DNA from: an uncultured Nesterenkonia sp.
GTDB taxonomy: Bacteria; Actinomycetota; Actinomycetes; Actinomycetales; Micrococcaceae
DNA length: 64,000 nt
NCBI GenBank assembly: GCA_947494195.1
Contig: CANLUC010000003.1
Coordinates: forward strand, 1 to 64,000
Reading direction: 5' to 3'
The translations under genes were made by a program, and so were the position numbers. The notes under the pieces are model-generated. The model worked only from the letters and a program-made list of their open reading frames with translations. It was not told the origin of the DNA and did no database searches. This document shows, in pieces, positions 1 to 7,699 of this stretch. Each line of letters opens with the position of its first letter. The stretch's first letter is position 1.

Positions 1-127
1 CCGGTCGCACGAAGATCGAGTAGCCCGTCATATCAACACCCATCTACTCAGTGTTGCAATCACCGCAAGAACCCAAGGATCGGCAATCGGGCGCGAGCTT
101 GCCCCGAACCCTCGAACCTGGGGGTCA

Positions 128-388
128 TCAGCCGGGGGGTCGGACTGGGCGCCTCGCGGTCCTCTCTGCGGACGCCGGAGTACCTGCGGTGATCGTCCCA
201 GCCGCTGCGATGATGCCGATACCCAGGCCCATCGTCCCGGTGAAGGGGTCTGCAAGGGCCAAGATTCCGAGCACTGCGCCGATTGCAGGGTCCAGTGAGA
301 ACAGCGTCGCTACCACTCGGCTGCCGGCCAGCCTCAGCGCGAGGAAGTCACAGAGAAAGGTCGCGGTGATCCCAACTGCCGCATATGG
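128..388 (-). pseudogene. C-terminal remnant of an EamA/RhtA-type exporter
   Basis: Read on the minus strand, the open frame gives a peptide whose core, ALRLAGSRVVATLFSLDPA followed by two hydrophobic segments, matches the last two membrane helices of EamA/RhtA-type amino-acid and metabolite exporters, where the same 'LMSLDPAVGA' pattern occurs. A TAA at 389-391 interrupts the frame just before the Pro-Tyr that normally opens this region. The roughly 200 residues expected upstream are absent, and the small protein gene at 427 occupies that DNA. It is therefore a decayed or truncated copy, not a working transporter. The bases 1-127 beside it hold nothing I recognise. Confidence 0.55.
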
Positions 389-426
389 TTACACGTTCAC
401 ACACTGGGCCGGTCAAGGAGATGTCG

Positions 427-774
427 ATGGCGGAGGGCGCTGAAACTGTTGAGAACTCTGAATCCGCTGAGAATCCGGCGGAGGATTCCGCGCGCTGGCT
501 CGTGATCAAGGGCCGGCGCTGGCGGCGCACCGATCCCGCGCTCCCGGCAGAGCTTGAAGCGCAGCTGAAATCCCATCTAGGCCGGGGAAGATCTTCCGTG
601 GGAGCCGGGAAGAAGACCGGCGACGAGGAGCGGGTCGCCCGGGCGCGGAAGCGGGTGAATCTCGCCAAGACCGGCCTGGGGGAGCGCGGCCCCTATTGGT
701 GGGAGCGAGACGAGTCAGCGCGGCTCGAGGCGGCGCGCGCCGCACTGCAGGAGCTCGACCAGCTCCCCGAGTGA
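427..774 (+). CDS. Small conserved actinobacterial protein of unknown function
   Basis: This is a 115-residue soluble, charged protein. The start is set at ATG 427 because AAGGAG at 415-420 lies at a normal distance from it; the ATG at 421 abuts that site. Residues about 24-40 (WLVIKGRRWRRTDPALP) form the conserved block seen in short actinobacterial proteins, some of which carry the uninformative label 'biopolymer transporter Tol'. A second block near residues 80-95 contains GERGPYWWE. There is no signal peptide or membrane segment. The function is unknown; a nucleic-acid-binding role would only be a guess from its Arg content. Confidence 0.75.
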   Translation: MAEGAETVENSESAENPAEDSARWLVIKGRRWRRTDPALPAELEAQLKSHLGRGRSSVGAGKKTGDEERVARARKRVNLAKTGLGERGPYWWERDESARLEAARAALQELDQLPE

Positions 775-794
775 GCGTGGACGGCGACCACGTC

Positions 795-800
795 TAGCAT
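795..800 (+). promoter_or_regulatory. -10 box (TAGCAT) of a leaderless transcript
   Basis: TAGCAT lies exactly 6 bases before the ATG at 807, and no ribosome-binding site is present. Transcription would begin at or next to the A of the start codon. The same hexamer with the same spacing precedes thiD at 45052. Confidence 0.55.
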
Positions 801-806
801 GGGCCC

Positions 807-1430
807 ATGTCAGAACTCGCGACCTCCCCACAGCGGCCAGCGCTTATCGTCATCGACGTGCAGCGCGGATTCGATGACGTGCAGTTCTGGGGCCCACGCG
901 ACAACCTGGACTGCGAGCGCAACATCTCGACGCTGCTGGCGCACTGGCGAGACCGACAGTGGCCCGTGGTCTTCGTCCAGCACGACTCGAAAGACCCCGA
1001 TTCGCCGCTGGCGCCAGCTTCTGCCGGCCATGAGTTCAAGGACGTCGTCACCGGCAGCCCAGACCTTCTGGTGCACAAGAGCGTCAATTCAAGCTTCCAT
1101 GGCACACCAGACCTTGATGACTGGCTTCGGTCGGAGGGCATCGAGCAGGTCGTGATCTGCGGCATCACGACAAACCACTGTTGTGAGACGACCGCTCGGA
1201 TGGCCGGGAATCTCGGCTATGAGACGTACTTTGCCATCGATGCCACCCATACCTTCGACCGCATCTCACCGGAGGGTGACAAAGTCTCCGCGGCCACGCT
1301 CTCAAGGATCACCGCGACGAACCTGGATGGAGAGTTCGCCACGGTGCTGCGCACGGCGGCGCTGCTGGGTGCGCTGGCTGGACCCGGCGCCGAGCAGGCC
1401 CGAGAACCCCGGGGACTCGGATCCAGCTGA
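807..1430 (+). CDS. Isochorismatase-family cysteine hydrolase
   Basis: This 207-residue protein has the alpha/beta fold of isochorismatase-like hydrolases, which include nicotinamidases, N-carbamoylsarcosine amidases and ureidoacrylate hydrolases. The predicted catalytic triad is Asp17 in ALIVIDVQRGF, Lys91 in VHKSVNSSF and the nucleophile Cys125 in GITTNHCCETT, the last preceded by the usual cis-peptide region. The length is typical. The substrate cannot be told from sequence; it would be an amide or vinyl-ether hydrolase in the cytoplasm. It stands alone, read from what looks like a leaderless promoter, and is not clearly part of the amine island that begins 570 bases downstream. Confidence 0.85.
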   Translation: MSELATSPQRPALIVIDVQRGFDDVQFWGPRDNLDCERNISTLLAHWRDRQWPVVFVQHDSKDPDSPLAPASAGHEFKDVVTGSPDLLVHKSVNSSFHGTPDLDDWLRSEGIEQVVICGITTNHCCETTARMAGNLGYETYFAIDATHTFDRISPEGDKVSAATLSRITATNLDGEFATVLRTAALLGALAGPGAEQAREPRGLGSS

Positions 1431-1440
1431 CCTCTGTCAC

Positions 1441-1926
1441 CTAGCATTGGGCGACGGCGGGGTCCGCTCTGCGCAGCAGATACCACCCGAGTCCCGCCAG
1501 GAGGATCTCCAGTGCCGCCACCGCGGTCGCCAGAGGAAGCAGCGCAGGATGCAGCCCGGCGAGGCTGATGACTGAATCCCCGTGAGTGTGTGCCCGGGCG
1601 ACGGCACCCCCGACACCCTCGGCGTTCACCAGTGCTGTCGTGCTGGTGAGCGCACCGTCCGCCACTGGCGGCGTGGAGTCTTTCGAGGCAAGCATCCCAA
1701 GGTGCACGGCCAACATGCCGGAGTTCATCACGCCGATCAGCGTCCAGGAGCGCACGCTCGCCATGCGCCAGAGGTGACCGGCGCAGGGGAGGCAGACGAT
1801 GGCCATGGCCGTCATCAGCAGGCTCCAGCCCAGATGACCTCCGTGCCCCAGCATCAGCAGGTGTAGGACCCCGGAAACGCCGGCGCCCACGGCGGCTGTG
1901 CGCCGGATCCGCAACAACACGTCCAT
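1441..1926 (-). CDS. Small integral membrane protein, unknown
   Basis: This 161-residue protein has about four hydrophobic segments, near residues 8-27, 32-50, 58-80 and 125-152. Several histidines (HLLMLGHGGHLGW) lie in or near the first two helices, a feature also seen in small metal-associated membrane proteins. No known domain is recognisable. It converges on the isochorismatase gene with a 10-base gap and diverges from the amine oxidase gene, so its promoter must share the 1927-2001 region carrying the TetR-type operator. Confidence 0.65.
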   Translation of the reverse strand: MDVLLRIRRTAAVGAGVSGVLHLLMLGHGGHLGWSLLMTAMAIVCLPCAGHLWRMASVRSWTLIGVMNSGMLAVHLGMLASKDSTPPVADGALTSTTALVNAEGVGGAVARAHTHGDSVISLAGLHPALLPLATAVAALEILLAGLGWYLLRRADPAVAQC

Positions 1927-1945
1927 GTGACCCTTCCGAAATACG

Positions 1946-1959
1946 TGTGAAATGTGTCA
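1946..1959 (-). promoter_or_regulatory. TGACAC-N3-TCACA motif upstream of the amine oxidase gene
   Basis: On the minus strand this reads TGACACATTTCACA. The same motif, TGACACCACTCACA, occurs at 5826-5839 between the AraC regulator and the amine permease, with 11 of 14 positions identical. It is a candidate site for the AraC/FeaR-like activator; that assignment is inference. Confidence 0.4.
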
Positions 1960-1968
1960 TATTTATTC

Positions 1969-1984
1969 TTGAGCGTGCGCTCAA
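1969..1984. promoter_or_regulatory. TetR-type operator, copy 1 (amine oxidase promoter)
   Basis: TTGAGC-GTGC-GCTCAA is a perfect 6+6 inverted repeat 17 bases before the amine oxidase start and just upstream of its ribosome-binding site. AT-rich TATTTA at 1960-1965 could be the -10, which would place the palindrome over the transcription start, a repressor position. An identical core occurs at 5759-5774. The TetR gene at 4025-4681 lies between the two copies and is the natural candidate for the protein that binds them. Confidence 0.65.
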
Positions 1985-2001
1985 CTATAAGGAGGACCAC
2001 C

Positions 2002-3978
2002 ATGGCTGACAAGACGTCAACCCCGCAGCCCCGACATCCCCTCACTCCACTCTCTGTGCAGGAGATCGAGTCCATGCGCAGCGTGCTCGAGCGTGAAGGA
2101 CTCATGAATGAGGCCACCCGCGTCTCCTACGTCACGCTGCGGGAACCCGAGAAGCAGGCAGTTCTCGACTGGTCCCCGGAGGACCGGCCGCCCCGCGAGG
2201 TCTCGCTGCTGCTCACCGACCTCTCCACACTGACCCTGACCGATCTCGTGGTGGACCTGGATCAGCGCAGCATCGTGGAGCGCCGCGACGTCGACGCCGT
2301 CGCTGAGGGCACCGCCCCGAGCTTCGACGAGGACCTCGCGGGTGCGGATCCCATCGTGAAGTCGGATCAGCGCTGGGTGGACGCGATCGCGAAGCGCGGT
2401 GTCACCGACCTGGACAAGGTGATCGTCGTGGGACTTTCGGCCGGTGTCTTCGGCTATGACGATGAAGTGGGTGTCCGGGTGGTGCGCGCCTTGGCCTTCC
2501 GTCAGGACTACCCCACGGATTCGGTCTGGGCGCATCCGATCGACGGCGTCGTCGCCCATGTGGACCTGACTAGTCAGAAGGTGCTGCGCGTCATCGAGAC
2601 CGAGGTCATGCACGTCCCCGAGGAGTCCGGTGACTATCTGGATCCGGCGGTGCGCGGGGAGTACCGCACCAGCCTGAAGCCGATCTCGATCACCCAGCCC
2701 GAGGGAGTCAGCTTCTCCCTCGAGGACGGCGTGCTGGCCTGGGAGAACTGGAAGGTTCGGGTGGGATTCAACGGTCGTGAGGGACTCACGCTGCATCAGC
2801 TGAGCTTCCGCGACCAGGGGGAGGACCGGCCGATCCTCTATCGCGGCTCCATCGCCGAGATGGTGGTCAACTACGGCGACCCCACCCCCTCCCACGCCTG
2901 GCAGAACTATTTCGACGTCGGGGAGTACCAGTTCGGACGACTCGCCAACGCCCTGGAACTCGGCTGTGACTGCAAGGGCGAGATCACCTATGTGGACGCC
3001 GTCGTCGTCGATGATCTCGGTCAGCCGCAGACGCTCAAGAACGCGATCTGCATCCATGAGGAGGACTTTGGGGTGCTGTGGAAGCACAGCGATGACTTCT
3101 CCGGCACCCGAGAAGTCCGCCGCCAGCGCCGCCTCGTGATCTCCTTCTTCGTCACAGTGGGCAACTACGACTACGGCTTCTACTGGTATCTCTACCTCGA
3201 CGGCAAGATCGAGCTCGAGTCCAAGGCCACCGGCATCGTGTTCACCTCCGGAATGCCCTCGGCCGACTATCCCTACGCCACGCACATCGCCCCCGGACTG
3301 GGCGCACCGGTGCACCAGCATCTGTTCTGCGCCCGGTTGGATATGAGTGTGGACGGGACCCGCAATTCCGTGGACGAGATCGACGCCGCGCGCGTGCCCT
3401 CCAGCGCAGAGAACCCCTGGGGCAATGCCTTCACTCGCGACATCACCCGGCTGACCACGGAGCAGCAGGCGGTCCGCGACGCCAAGGGATCCGTGGGCAG
3501 GGTGTGGCGGGTCAGCAGCGCCGATCGGACCAACCGGATGGGCGCCCCGACCTCATACGTGCTGCACCCCGAGGAGAGCCCCACGCTGCTCGCGGCAGAA
3601 GACTCCTCCATCCGCAAGCGCGCAGCCTTCGCCGGACACCATCTGTGGGTGACCCAGTACGACCGGGACGAGCGCTTCCCGGCCGGGGATCAGGTGAACC
3701 TCAACCCAGGTTCCGGCGGTCTGCCCGCGTACATCACCCAAGATCGTTCGCTCGAGGGGCAGGACCTGGTGCTGTGGCACACCTTCGGCCTGACCCACTT
3801 CCCGCGCACAGAGGATTGGCCGATCATGCCGGTGGACTACGCCGGGTTCAAGCTCACCCCGGATGGGTTCTTCGACCGCAACCCCACGCTCGACGTCCCG
3901 CCCGAAACTCCGGGCCACTGTGCCGCAGGCTCAGGGGCGGCCGAGTCCGCCGAGGCTGGCGGCTGCTCCTGTCACTGA
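2002..3978 (+). CDS. Copper-containing primary-amine oxidase
   Basis: The 658-residue enzyme oxidises a primary amine to the aldehyde with release of ammonia and hydrogen peroxide. Tyr389 in GNYDYGF is the precursor of the topaquinone cofactor. His438 and His440 in VHQHL, and His599 in GLTHFPRTEDWP, are the copper ligands. Asp305 in YFDVGEYQFG is the catalytic base. Spacing and length agree with Arthrobacter phenylethylamine and histamine oxidases. The ATG at 2002 follows a perfect AAGGAGG; an upstream in-frame start at 1954 lies inside the promoter. Neighbours point to an aromatic amine such as tyramine or phenethylamine as substrate. Expression is probably repressed through the palindrome at 1969-1984. 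The C-terminus ends in a Cys-rich CSCH. Confidence 0.95.
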   Translation: MADKTSTPQPRHPLTPLSVQEIESMRSVLEREGLMNEATRVSYVTLREPEKQAVLDWSPEDRPPREVSLLLTDLSTLTLTDLVVDLDQRSIVERRDVDAVAEGTAPSFDEDLAGADPIVKSDQRWVDAIAKRGVTDLDKVIVVGLSAGVFGYDDEVGVRVVRALAFRQDYPTDSVWAHPIDGVVAHVDLTSQKVLRVIETEVMHVPEESGDYLDPAVRGEYRTSLKPISITQPEGVSFSLEDGVLAWENWKVRVGFNGREGLTLHQLSFRDQGEDRPILYRGSIAEMVVNYGDPTPSHAWQNYFDVGEYQFGRLANALELGCDCKGEITYVDAVVVDDLGQPQTLKNAICIHEEDFGVLWKHSDDFSGTREVRRQRRLVISFFVTVGNYDYGFYWYLYLDGKIELESKATGIVFTSGMPSADYPYATHIAPGLGAPVHQHLFCARLDMSVDGTRNSVDEIDAARVPSSAENPWGNAFTRDITRLTTEQQAVRDAKGSVGRVWRVSSADRTNRMGAPTSYVLHPEESPTLLAAEDSSIRKRAAFAGHHLWVTQYDRDERFPAGDQVNLNPGSGGLPAYITQDRSLEGQDLVLWHTFGLTHFPRTEDWPIMPVDYAGFKLTPDGFFDRNPTLDVPPETPGHCAAGSGAAESAEAGGCSCH

Positions 3979-4024
3979 GTCGACGGGCTGGCACTGAGCA
4001 GATCGGGTTGCTGCTGAGCGTAGG

Positions 4025-4681
4025 CTAGCGCTTCACCGGGCGGGGGCTGCTCGTGGAGGCGTGTGCGATGGCCTCGACGCCGGCCCCGGTGAGCCAGGCG
4101 GAGAGGCAGTGGTGGATGGTCTGCCACTGCCTCTGTGCTGAGGCCAGCGTGGTCTGCAGCGCGCACTCCACCTGGAAGCCAGTGATCAGCACCATCAGGA
4201 CATCGGCGAGTCCCGCGACAGGGGCGCTCGGGGCGAGCTCGCCGGCGTCCACCGCCTCCTGCAGGTGGGTGAGGAGCTGCCGCCGCCACTGCGCGGCGAC
4301 CTCAGTCTGAAACTGCGCCAGGTCGGGCTTGGAAGTGGCGCGGCCCCAGAAGTTGACGACGACGAAGGCCTCCCGCTCGGTCTCCGGGCCCACAGGGAGG
4401 ATCTCCTCGAGCATCTCCCAGAGGGCGCGCAGACCTGTATGCTCCGCCACGCCCTTGGCGATACGGTCGTTGGTGCGATCAAAGATCAGCTGGAATGCGC
4501 GGAAGACCACGTCATCGAAGCCGGCGAAGTAATGCCAGAGCGCCCCGGTGGAGACGCCCAGCTCGTTCGCCACAGCACGCGAGGTGGTGGTCTCGAGCCC
4601 GTCGCGCGCAGCGATCTTCAGATAGGTCCGCACGATCTGCGCTCGGCGGGCTTCGCGGTCGATCTTCTTCGGCATGGTCAT
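4025..4681 (-). CDS. TetR-family transcriptional regulator
   Basis: This 218-residue protein has an N-terminal helix-turn-helix (RAVANELGVSTGALWHYF, about residues 33-50) and a TetR C-terminal ligand domain with Trp and Phe residues suited to an aromatic or hydrophobic effector. The ATG at 4681 is chosen because GGGGAAG lies just upstream; ATG 4675 is an alternative. It follows the AraC-type gene on the same strand after about 50 bases, so the two are probably cotranscribed from the 5725 promoter. It converges on the amine oxidase gene. The duplicated TTGAGC-N4-GCTCAA operator, one copy at the oxidase and one at its own operon, suggests control of both. Confidence 0.9.
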   Translation of the reverse strand: MTMPKKIDREARRAQIVRTYLKIAARDGLETTTSRAVANELGVSTGALWHYFAGFDDVVFRAFQLIFDRTNDRIAKGVAEHTGLRALWEMLEEILPVGPETEREAFVVVNFWGRATSKPDLAQFQTEVAAQWRRQLLTHLQEAVDAGELAPSAPVAGLADVLMVLITGFQVECALQTTLASAQRQWQTIHHCLSAWLTGAGVEAIAHASTSSPRPVKR

Positions 4682-4732
4682 GATTCTTCCCCACCGCAGG
4701 CCTTTCCAGGTCACCAGGCGCGCTGCGGCGGG

Positions 4733-5725
4733 TCAGGAGGCTGCGGCGGCGAGTGTCTCGTGGTGCATCCGCTGGCGTCGGTAGGCACTGGGGGACTCGC
4801 CGTACTCGGCGCGGAAGACCCTGGAGAAGTGGGCGGCATCATGGAGCCCCCACCGTCCGGCGACCCAGGAGACCGGCCGCTGGGCATAGACCGGGTCGAG
4901 GAGGTCACGACGGATATGTTCCAGTCTTCGGGCCCTGATCCAGGCGGAGATCGTCTGGCTCTCTTCGGCGAAGATCGTGTAGAGGTACCTGACCGAGACG
5001 AAGTGCGCCGCTGCGATGGAGGCGGGAGTCAGCGTGTCCTCGGCGAGGTGGTCCAGGATGTATTCGCGGACCTCGCGCTCCAGACCCCGGGTGGGGGAGC
5101 TGGGGCCCTCGTGGTGAGAATCCAGCTCGTGAGCGAGCATCGTGACCATCAGGTCCAGGGCTGAATGCACCAGCCGGCTGCCATAGGCGTCCGGCAGCTG
5201 TTCGATGCTGTTGCAGAGCTCCACGAAGAACGGATTGATCAATCGGCCGAATCCATGTTCACGGGAGAAGCAGGTCGCGGTCACGCGGGAGATCTGCTCT
5301 GGGGTCAGATCGACCGGTTCCTGGGGGATCACCATGACCATCGTGCGGCTGGATTCGGGGAAGTGCAGCGAATACGGGCGGTGCGTGTCGTAGATCGCCA
5401 GATCCCCGGGGCCCAGCACCGCTCGTCGGCCGTCCTGCTCCAGCACGGCGTGCCCGGAGAGCTGGAGACTGAGCTTGTAGAACCGTGAATCCTCACGCGA
5501 GATCAGCTCCGGGGTGCGCCGGACGGTGTGGGCCGTGGTGGCCAGCTCGAAGACCCCCACGCCGTCGAACGCGGTATGACGCAGGTGGCCCTGAAAGGGG
5601 ACCCCTGGCTTCTCCCGGATCTCCAGTGGTACCACTGCGGCTGCGATGGCTTCGCGCCACGTGTTCAGGTTCACCGCGGGATGGGCGCGGTCAAGGGCAG
5701 GGCCGAAACGGTGGCTGGTGTGCAT
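4733..5725 (-). CDS. AraC-family regulator, FeaR-like
   Basis: This is a 330-residue activator-type protein. The N-terminal part (about residues 30-200) resembles the AraC-binding-like domain found in FeaR, the activator of E. coli tyramine/phenethylamine oxidase genes. The C-terminal 100 residues carry the paired AraC helix-turn-helix motifs (LTPASIAAAHFVSVRYLYTI and the later WGLHDAAHFSRVFRAEYGESP). The gene diverges from the amine permease across a 287-base region and leads into the TetR gene. A role as inducer-responsive activator of the oxidase and permease is inferred from family and position. The ATG at 5725 follows AGGAGG. Confidence 0.9.
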   Translation of the reverse strand: MHTSHRFGPALDRAHPAVNLNTWREAIAAAVVPLEIREKPGVPFQGHLRHTAFDGVGVFELATTAHTVRRTPELISREDSRFYKLSLQLSGHAVLEQDGRRAVLGPGDLAIYDTHRPYSLHFPESSRTMVMVIPQEPVDLTPEQISRVTATCFSREHGFGRLINPFFVELCNSIEQLPDAYGSRLVHSALDLMVTMLAHELDSHHEGPSSPTRGLEREVREYILDHLAEDTLTPASIAAAHFVSVRYLYTIFAEESQTISAWIRARRLEHIRRDLLDPVYAQRPVSWVAGRWGLHDAAHFSRVFRAEYGESPSAYRRQRMHHETLAAAAS

Positions 5726-5755
5726 AGTCCCTCCTGCAAGTGAGTTCCCTCCATG

Positions 5756-5777
5756 ATATTGAGCAACCGCTCAATAT
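5756..5777. promoter_or_regulatory. TetR-type operator, copy 2 (araC-tetR promoter)
   Basis: This is a perfect inverted repeat with 9-base arms, ATATTGAGC and GCTCAATAT, around AACC. Its 12 arm bases TTGAGC/GCTCAA (5759-5774) are identical to those of copy 1 at 1969-1984. It lies 31 bases before the AraC start, so a bound repressor would shut off the araC-tetR operon and could also affect the divergent permease. Confidence 0.7.
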
Positions 5778-5819
5778 TGATGGCAGAGGCGTTTCGGGTG
5801 TGTAAACCTTCATGTTCGC

Positions 5820-5839
5820 TGAGTGTGACACCACTCACA
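5820..5839. promoter_or_regulatory. Inverted repeat and TGACAC-N3-TCACA motif in the araC/permease gap
   Basis: TGAGTG-TGACAC-CACTCA at 5820-5837 is a 6+6 inverted repeat. The overlapping TGACACCACTCACA at 5826-5839 repeats the motif at 1946-1959 upstream of the amine oxidase. The rest of the 287-base divergent region (5726-6012) shows no clear promoter hexamers. The motif is a candidate activator site. Confidence 0.4.
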
Positions 5840-6012
5840 TCGCTTGTAAAGCACCGTTCCGCAGAAGGGCGGAGCCAGAACCCGCCGGAATGAACAACAC
5901 AGATGCACCGTGACGCAAGACTCCTCCGGCGTCGGCTCGGGATACTTCTCGGCAACAGGCGGCGACGACGTCGCCCAGATCCCTGATAGTTCACCAGATG
6001 AGGAGAACAGAC

Positions 6013-7494
6013 ATGGCTGAATCCACCGCCCCGGCACGACCGCCTACAGCCGAGGAGACCGCACTGGCCCGACGCACCCTGGGCGTCCCAGCCCTGGTGT
6101 TCCTGATCATCGCCGCCTCCGCACCGCTGACCGTGCTGGCCGGCGGTGCCACCACCAGCTTCGCCATCACCGGGCAGACCGGGGTGCCCGTGGGCTACCT
6201 GCTGCTGGGCGTCATCCTCGGACTCTTCGCCGTCGGGTACGGCCGGATGAGCACCTACGTGCAGAATGCCGGCGCCTTCTACGCCTACGTCGCGGCAGGG
6301 CTCGGGGTTCGTCCGGGCATCGGCACCTCCTTCCTGGCGCTGATGACCTACAACGCGATGCAGATCGGCATCTATGGAGTCTTCGGCTTCACTGCGTCCT
6401 CGATCATCAATGACCTCTTCGGGGTCACCGTCGCCTGGTGGATCTGCGCCCTGGTCGGCTGGCTGCTGGTGGCAATCCTCGGGGTCAACCGGATCGACCT
6501 CTCGGCGAAGCTCCTCGCGGTCATCGTGCTGCTGGAGTTCCTCGTGGTGATCGTGGTCAGCCTGCTCTCACTGTCCGTGGCGCCTGAAGGCGTCACCGCC
6601 GAGACGCTGCTGCCGGAGAACTGGTTGAACGGCAGTCTGGGCGCGCTGCTGGCCTTCGGCATGGCTGCCTTCATGGGCTTCGAGTCCGGTGCGATCTACT
6701 CCGAGGAGGCGAAGAACCCGGAGCGTTCCGTCGCACGGGCCACCTACATCGCCGTCGCGATCATCTCGGTGTTCTACGCCGCATCCTCCTGGGCGCTGGC
6801 CGCCGGAATCGGCCCCTCGCAGATCGTGGCGCAGGCTCAGGAGTGGGGCCCCGATCTGGTCTTCGTCTTCCTGGACGGCAAGCTGCCGGCCCTGCTGGTC
6901 AACCTCGCCGCAGTGCTCTTCCTGACCAGCATCATGGCGGCGCTGGTGGCGTTCCACAACGCCGCGGCCCGATACTTCTTCTCCATGGGGCGGGCGCGGG
7001 TCCTGCCCTCCATATTGGGACACACCGGCAAGGTCAGCGGCGCTCCGGTGGCCGGCTCGCTCACCCAGAGCGGGCTCGGGCTCGTGTTGATCATCATCTT
7101 CGCCATCGCAGGGGCAGGCTCCGAACTTGGGCCGCTGTTCCCGGTGCTGACGATGTTTCCATGGCTGACCAACGCGGCGGGATTCGGCCTGGTGCTGCTG
7201 CTCTGCATCACCTCCGTGGCGGCGCTGCGCTACTTCAACCGAGCTCCGGAGCGTCACCCGCTCTTCGCGCGGACCATCGCCCCGCTGCTCGCAGCGATAG
7301 GACTCGGCATCATCGCTGTTCTGATCATGTTCAACTTCGACGTCATGATCGATGCGGAGGGCTTCTCCGTCCTGGTGATCCTGCTGCCCGGGGTGATCGT
7401 CGGCTCCGGTCTGGTCGGTCTGCTCTGGGGGCACTATCTCAAGCGTTCACGCCCCGAGATCTACCGCGGTGTCCGCGAGGCGAACATCGGCTGA
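6013..7494 (+). CDS. APC-superfamily permease, probably for an amine or amino acid
   Basis: The 493-residue polytopic inner-membrane protein has about 12 transmembrane helices. The first contains the substrate-binding loop typical of the amino acid/polyamine/organocation family (IIAASAPLTVLAGG), and FMGFESGAIYSEEAKNPER is the conserved block after TM6. AGGAGA at 6001-6006 supports the ATG at 6013. The position between the FeaR-like regulator and the homoprotocatechuate operon suggests uptake of the aromatic amine used by the oxidase. An amino acid such as tyrosine is the main alternative. Confidence 0.9.
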   Translation: MAESTAPARPPTAEETALARRTLGVPALVFLIIAASAPLTVLAGGATTSFAITGQTGVPVGYLLLGVILGLFAVGYGRMSTYVQNAGAFYAYVAAGLGVRPGIGTSFLALMTYNAMQIGIYGVFGFTASSIINDLFGVTVAWWICALVGWLLVAILGVNRIDLSAKLLAVIVLLEFLVVIVVSLLSLSVAPEGVTAETLLPENWLNGSLGALLAFGMAAFMGFESGAIYSEEAKNPERSVARATYIAVAIISVFYAASSWALAAGIGPSQIVAQAQEWGPDLVFVFLDGKLPALLVNLAAVLFLTSIMAALVAFHNAAARYFFSMGRARVLPSILGHTGKVSGAPVAGSLTQSGLGLVLIIIFAIAGAGSELGPLFPVLTMFPWLTNAAGFGLVLLLCITSVAALRYFNRAPERHPLFARTIAPLLAAIGLGIIAVLIMFNFDVMIDAEGFSVLVILLPGVIVGSGLVGLLWGHYLKRSRPEIYRGVREANIG

Positions 7495-7506
7495 GGCCCG
7501 ACCGTC

Positions 7507-7547
7507 GAAGGGTGTGGCCGGGGTGCTTCCCTCGGCTGCACCCTTCA
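7507..7547 (+). terminator. Possible hairpin after the permease gene
   Basis: GAAGGGTG and CACCCTTC form an 8-base stem, with a partly paired GC-rich interior, starting 12 bases after the permease stop. No T-run follows, so factor-independent termination is uncertain. It separates the permease from the promoter-like sequence at 7619-7646. Confidence 0.35.
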
Positions 7548-7618
7548 GCGCGCGGATGCATGCACCCACACCCGAATGAGGATCACGAAGTGCCTGAACG
7601 CAGAATCAGGGCCACGTC

Positions 7619-7648
7619 TTGTGCGCCGCATCACATACCGTATACGAT
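7619..7648 (+). promoter_or_regulatory. Promoter and operator of the homoprotocatechuate operon
   Basis: TTGTGC (7619-7624) and TATACG (7641-7646), separated by 16 bases, make a fair -35/-10 pair 54 bases before the first gene. The -10 is embedded in the palindrome CGTATACG (7639-7646). Short palindromes with a GTATAC core are typical operators of FCD-type GntR regulators, and one is encoded as the second gene of this operon. Self-repression is the simplest reading, by inference. Confidence 0.45.
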
Positions 7649-7699
7649 CTGGAATACCATCCCGCCGGAGCGATCCGGACCGGCTCGTCGAGGAGACCT

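Noticed and set aside
2017-3321. Long 434-codon open frame antisense to the amine oxidase
   Set aside because: It mirrors the codon bias of the oxidase gene, has low-complexity Val/His/Gly/Asp content and no ribosome site; it is a GC-rich shadow frame, as are other long antisense frames (for example 33657-35201 and 48094-50199).
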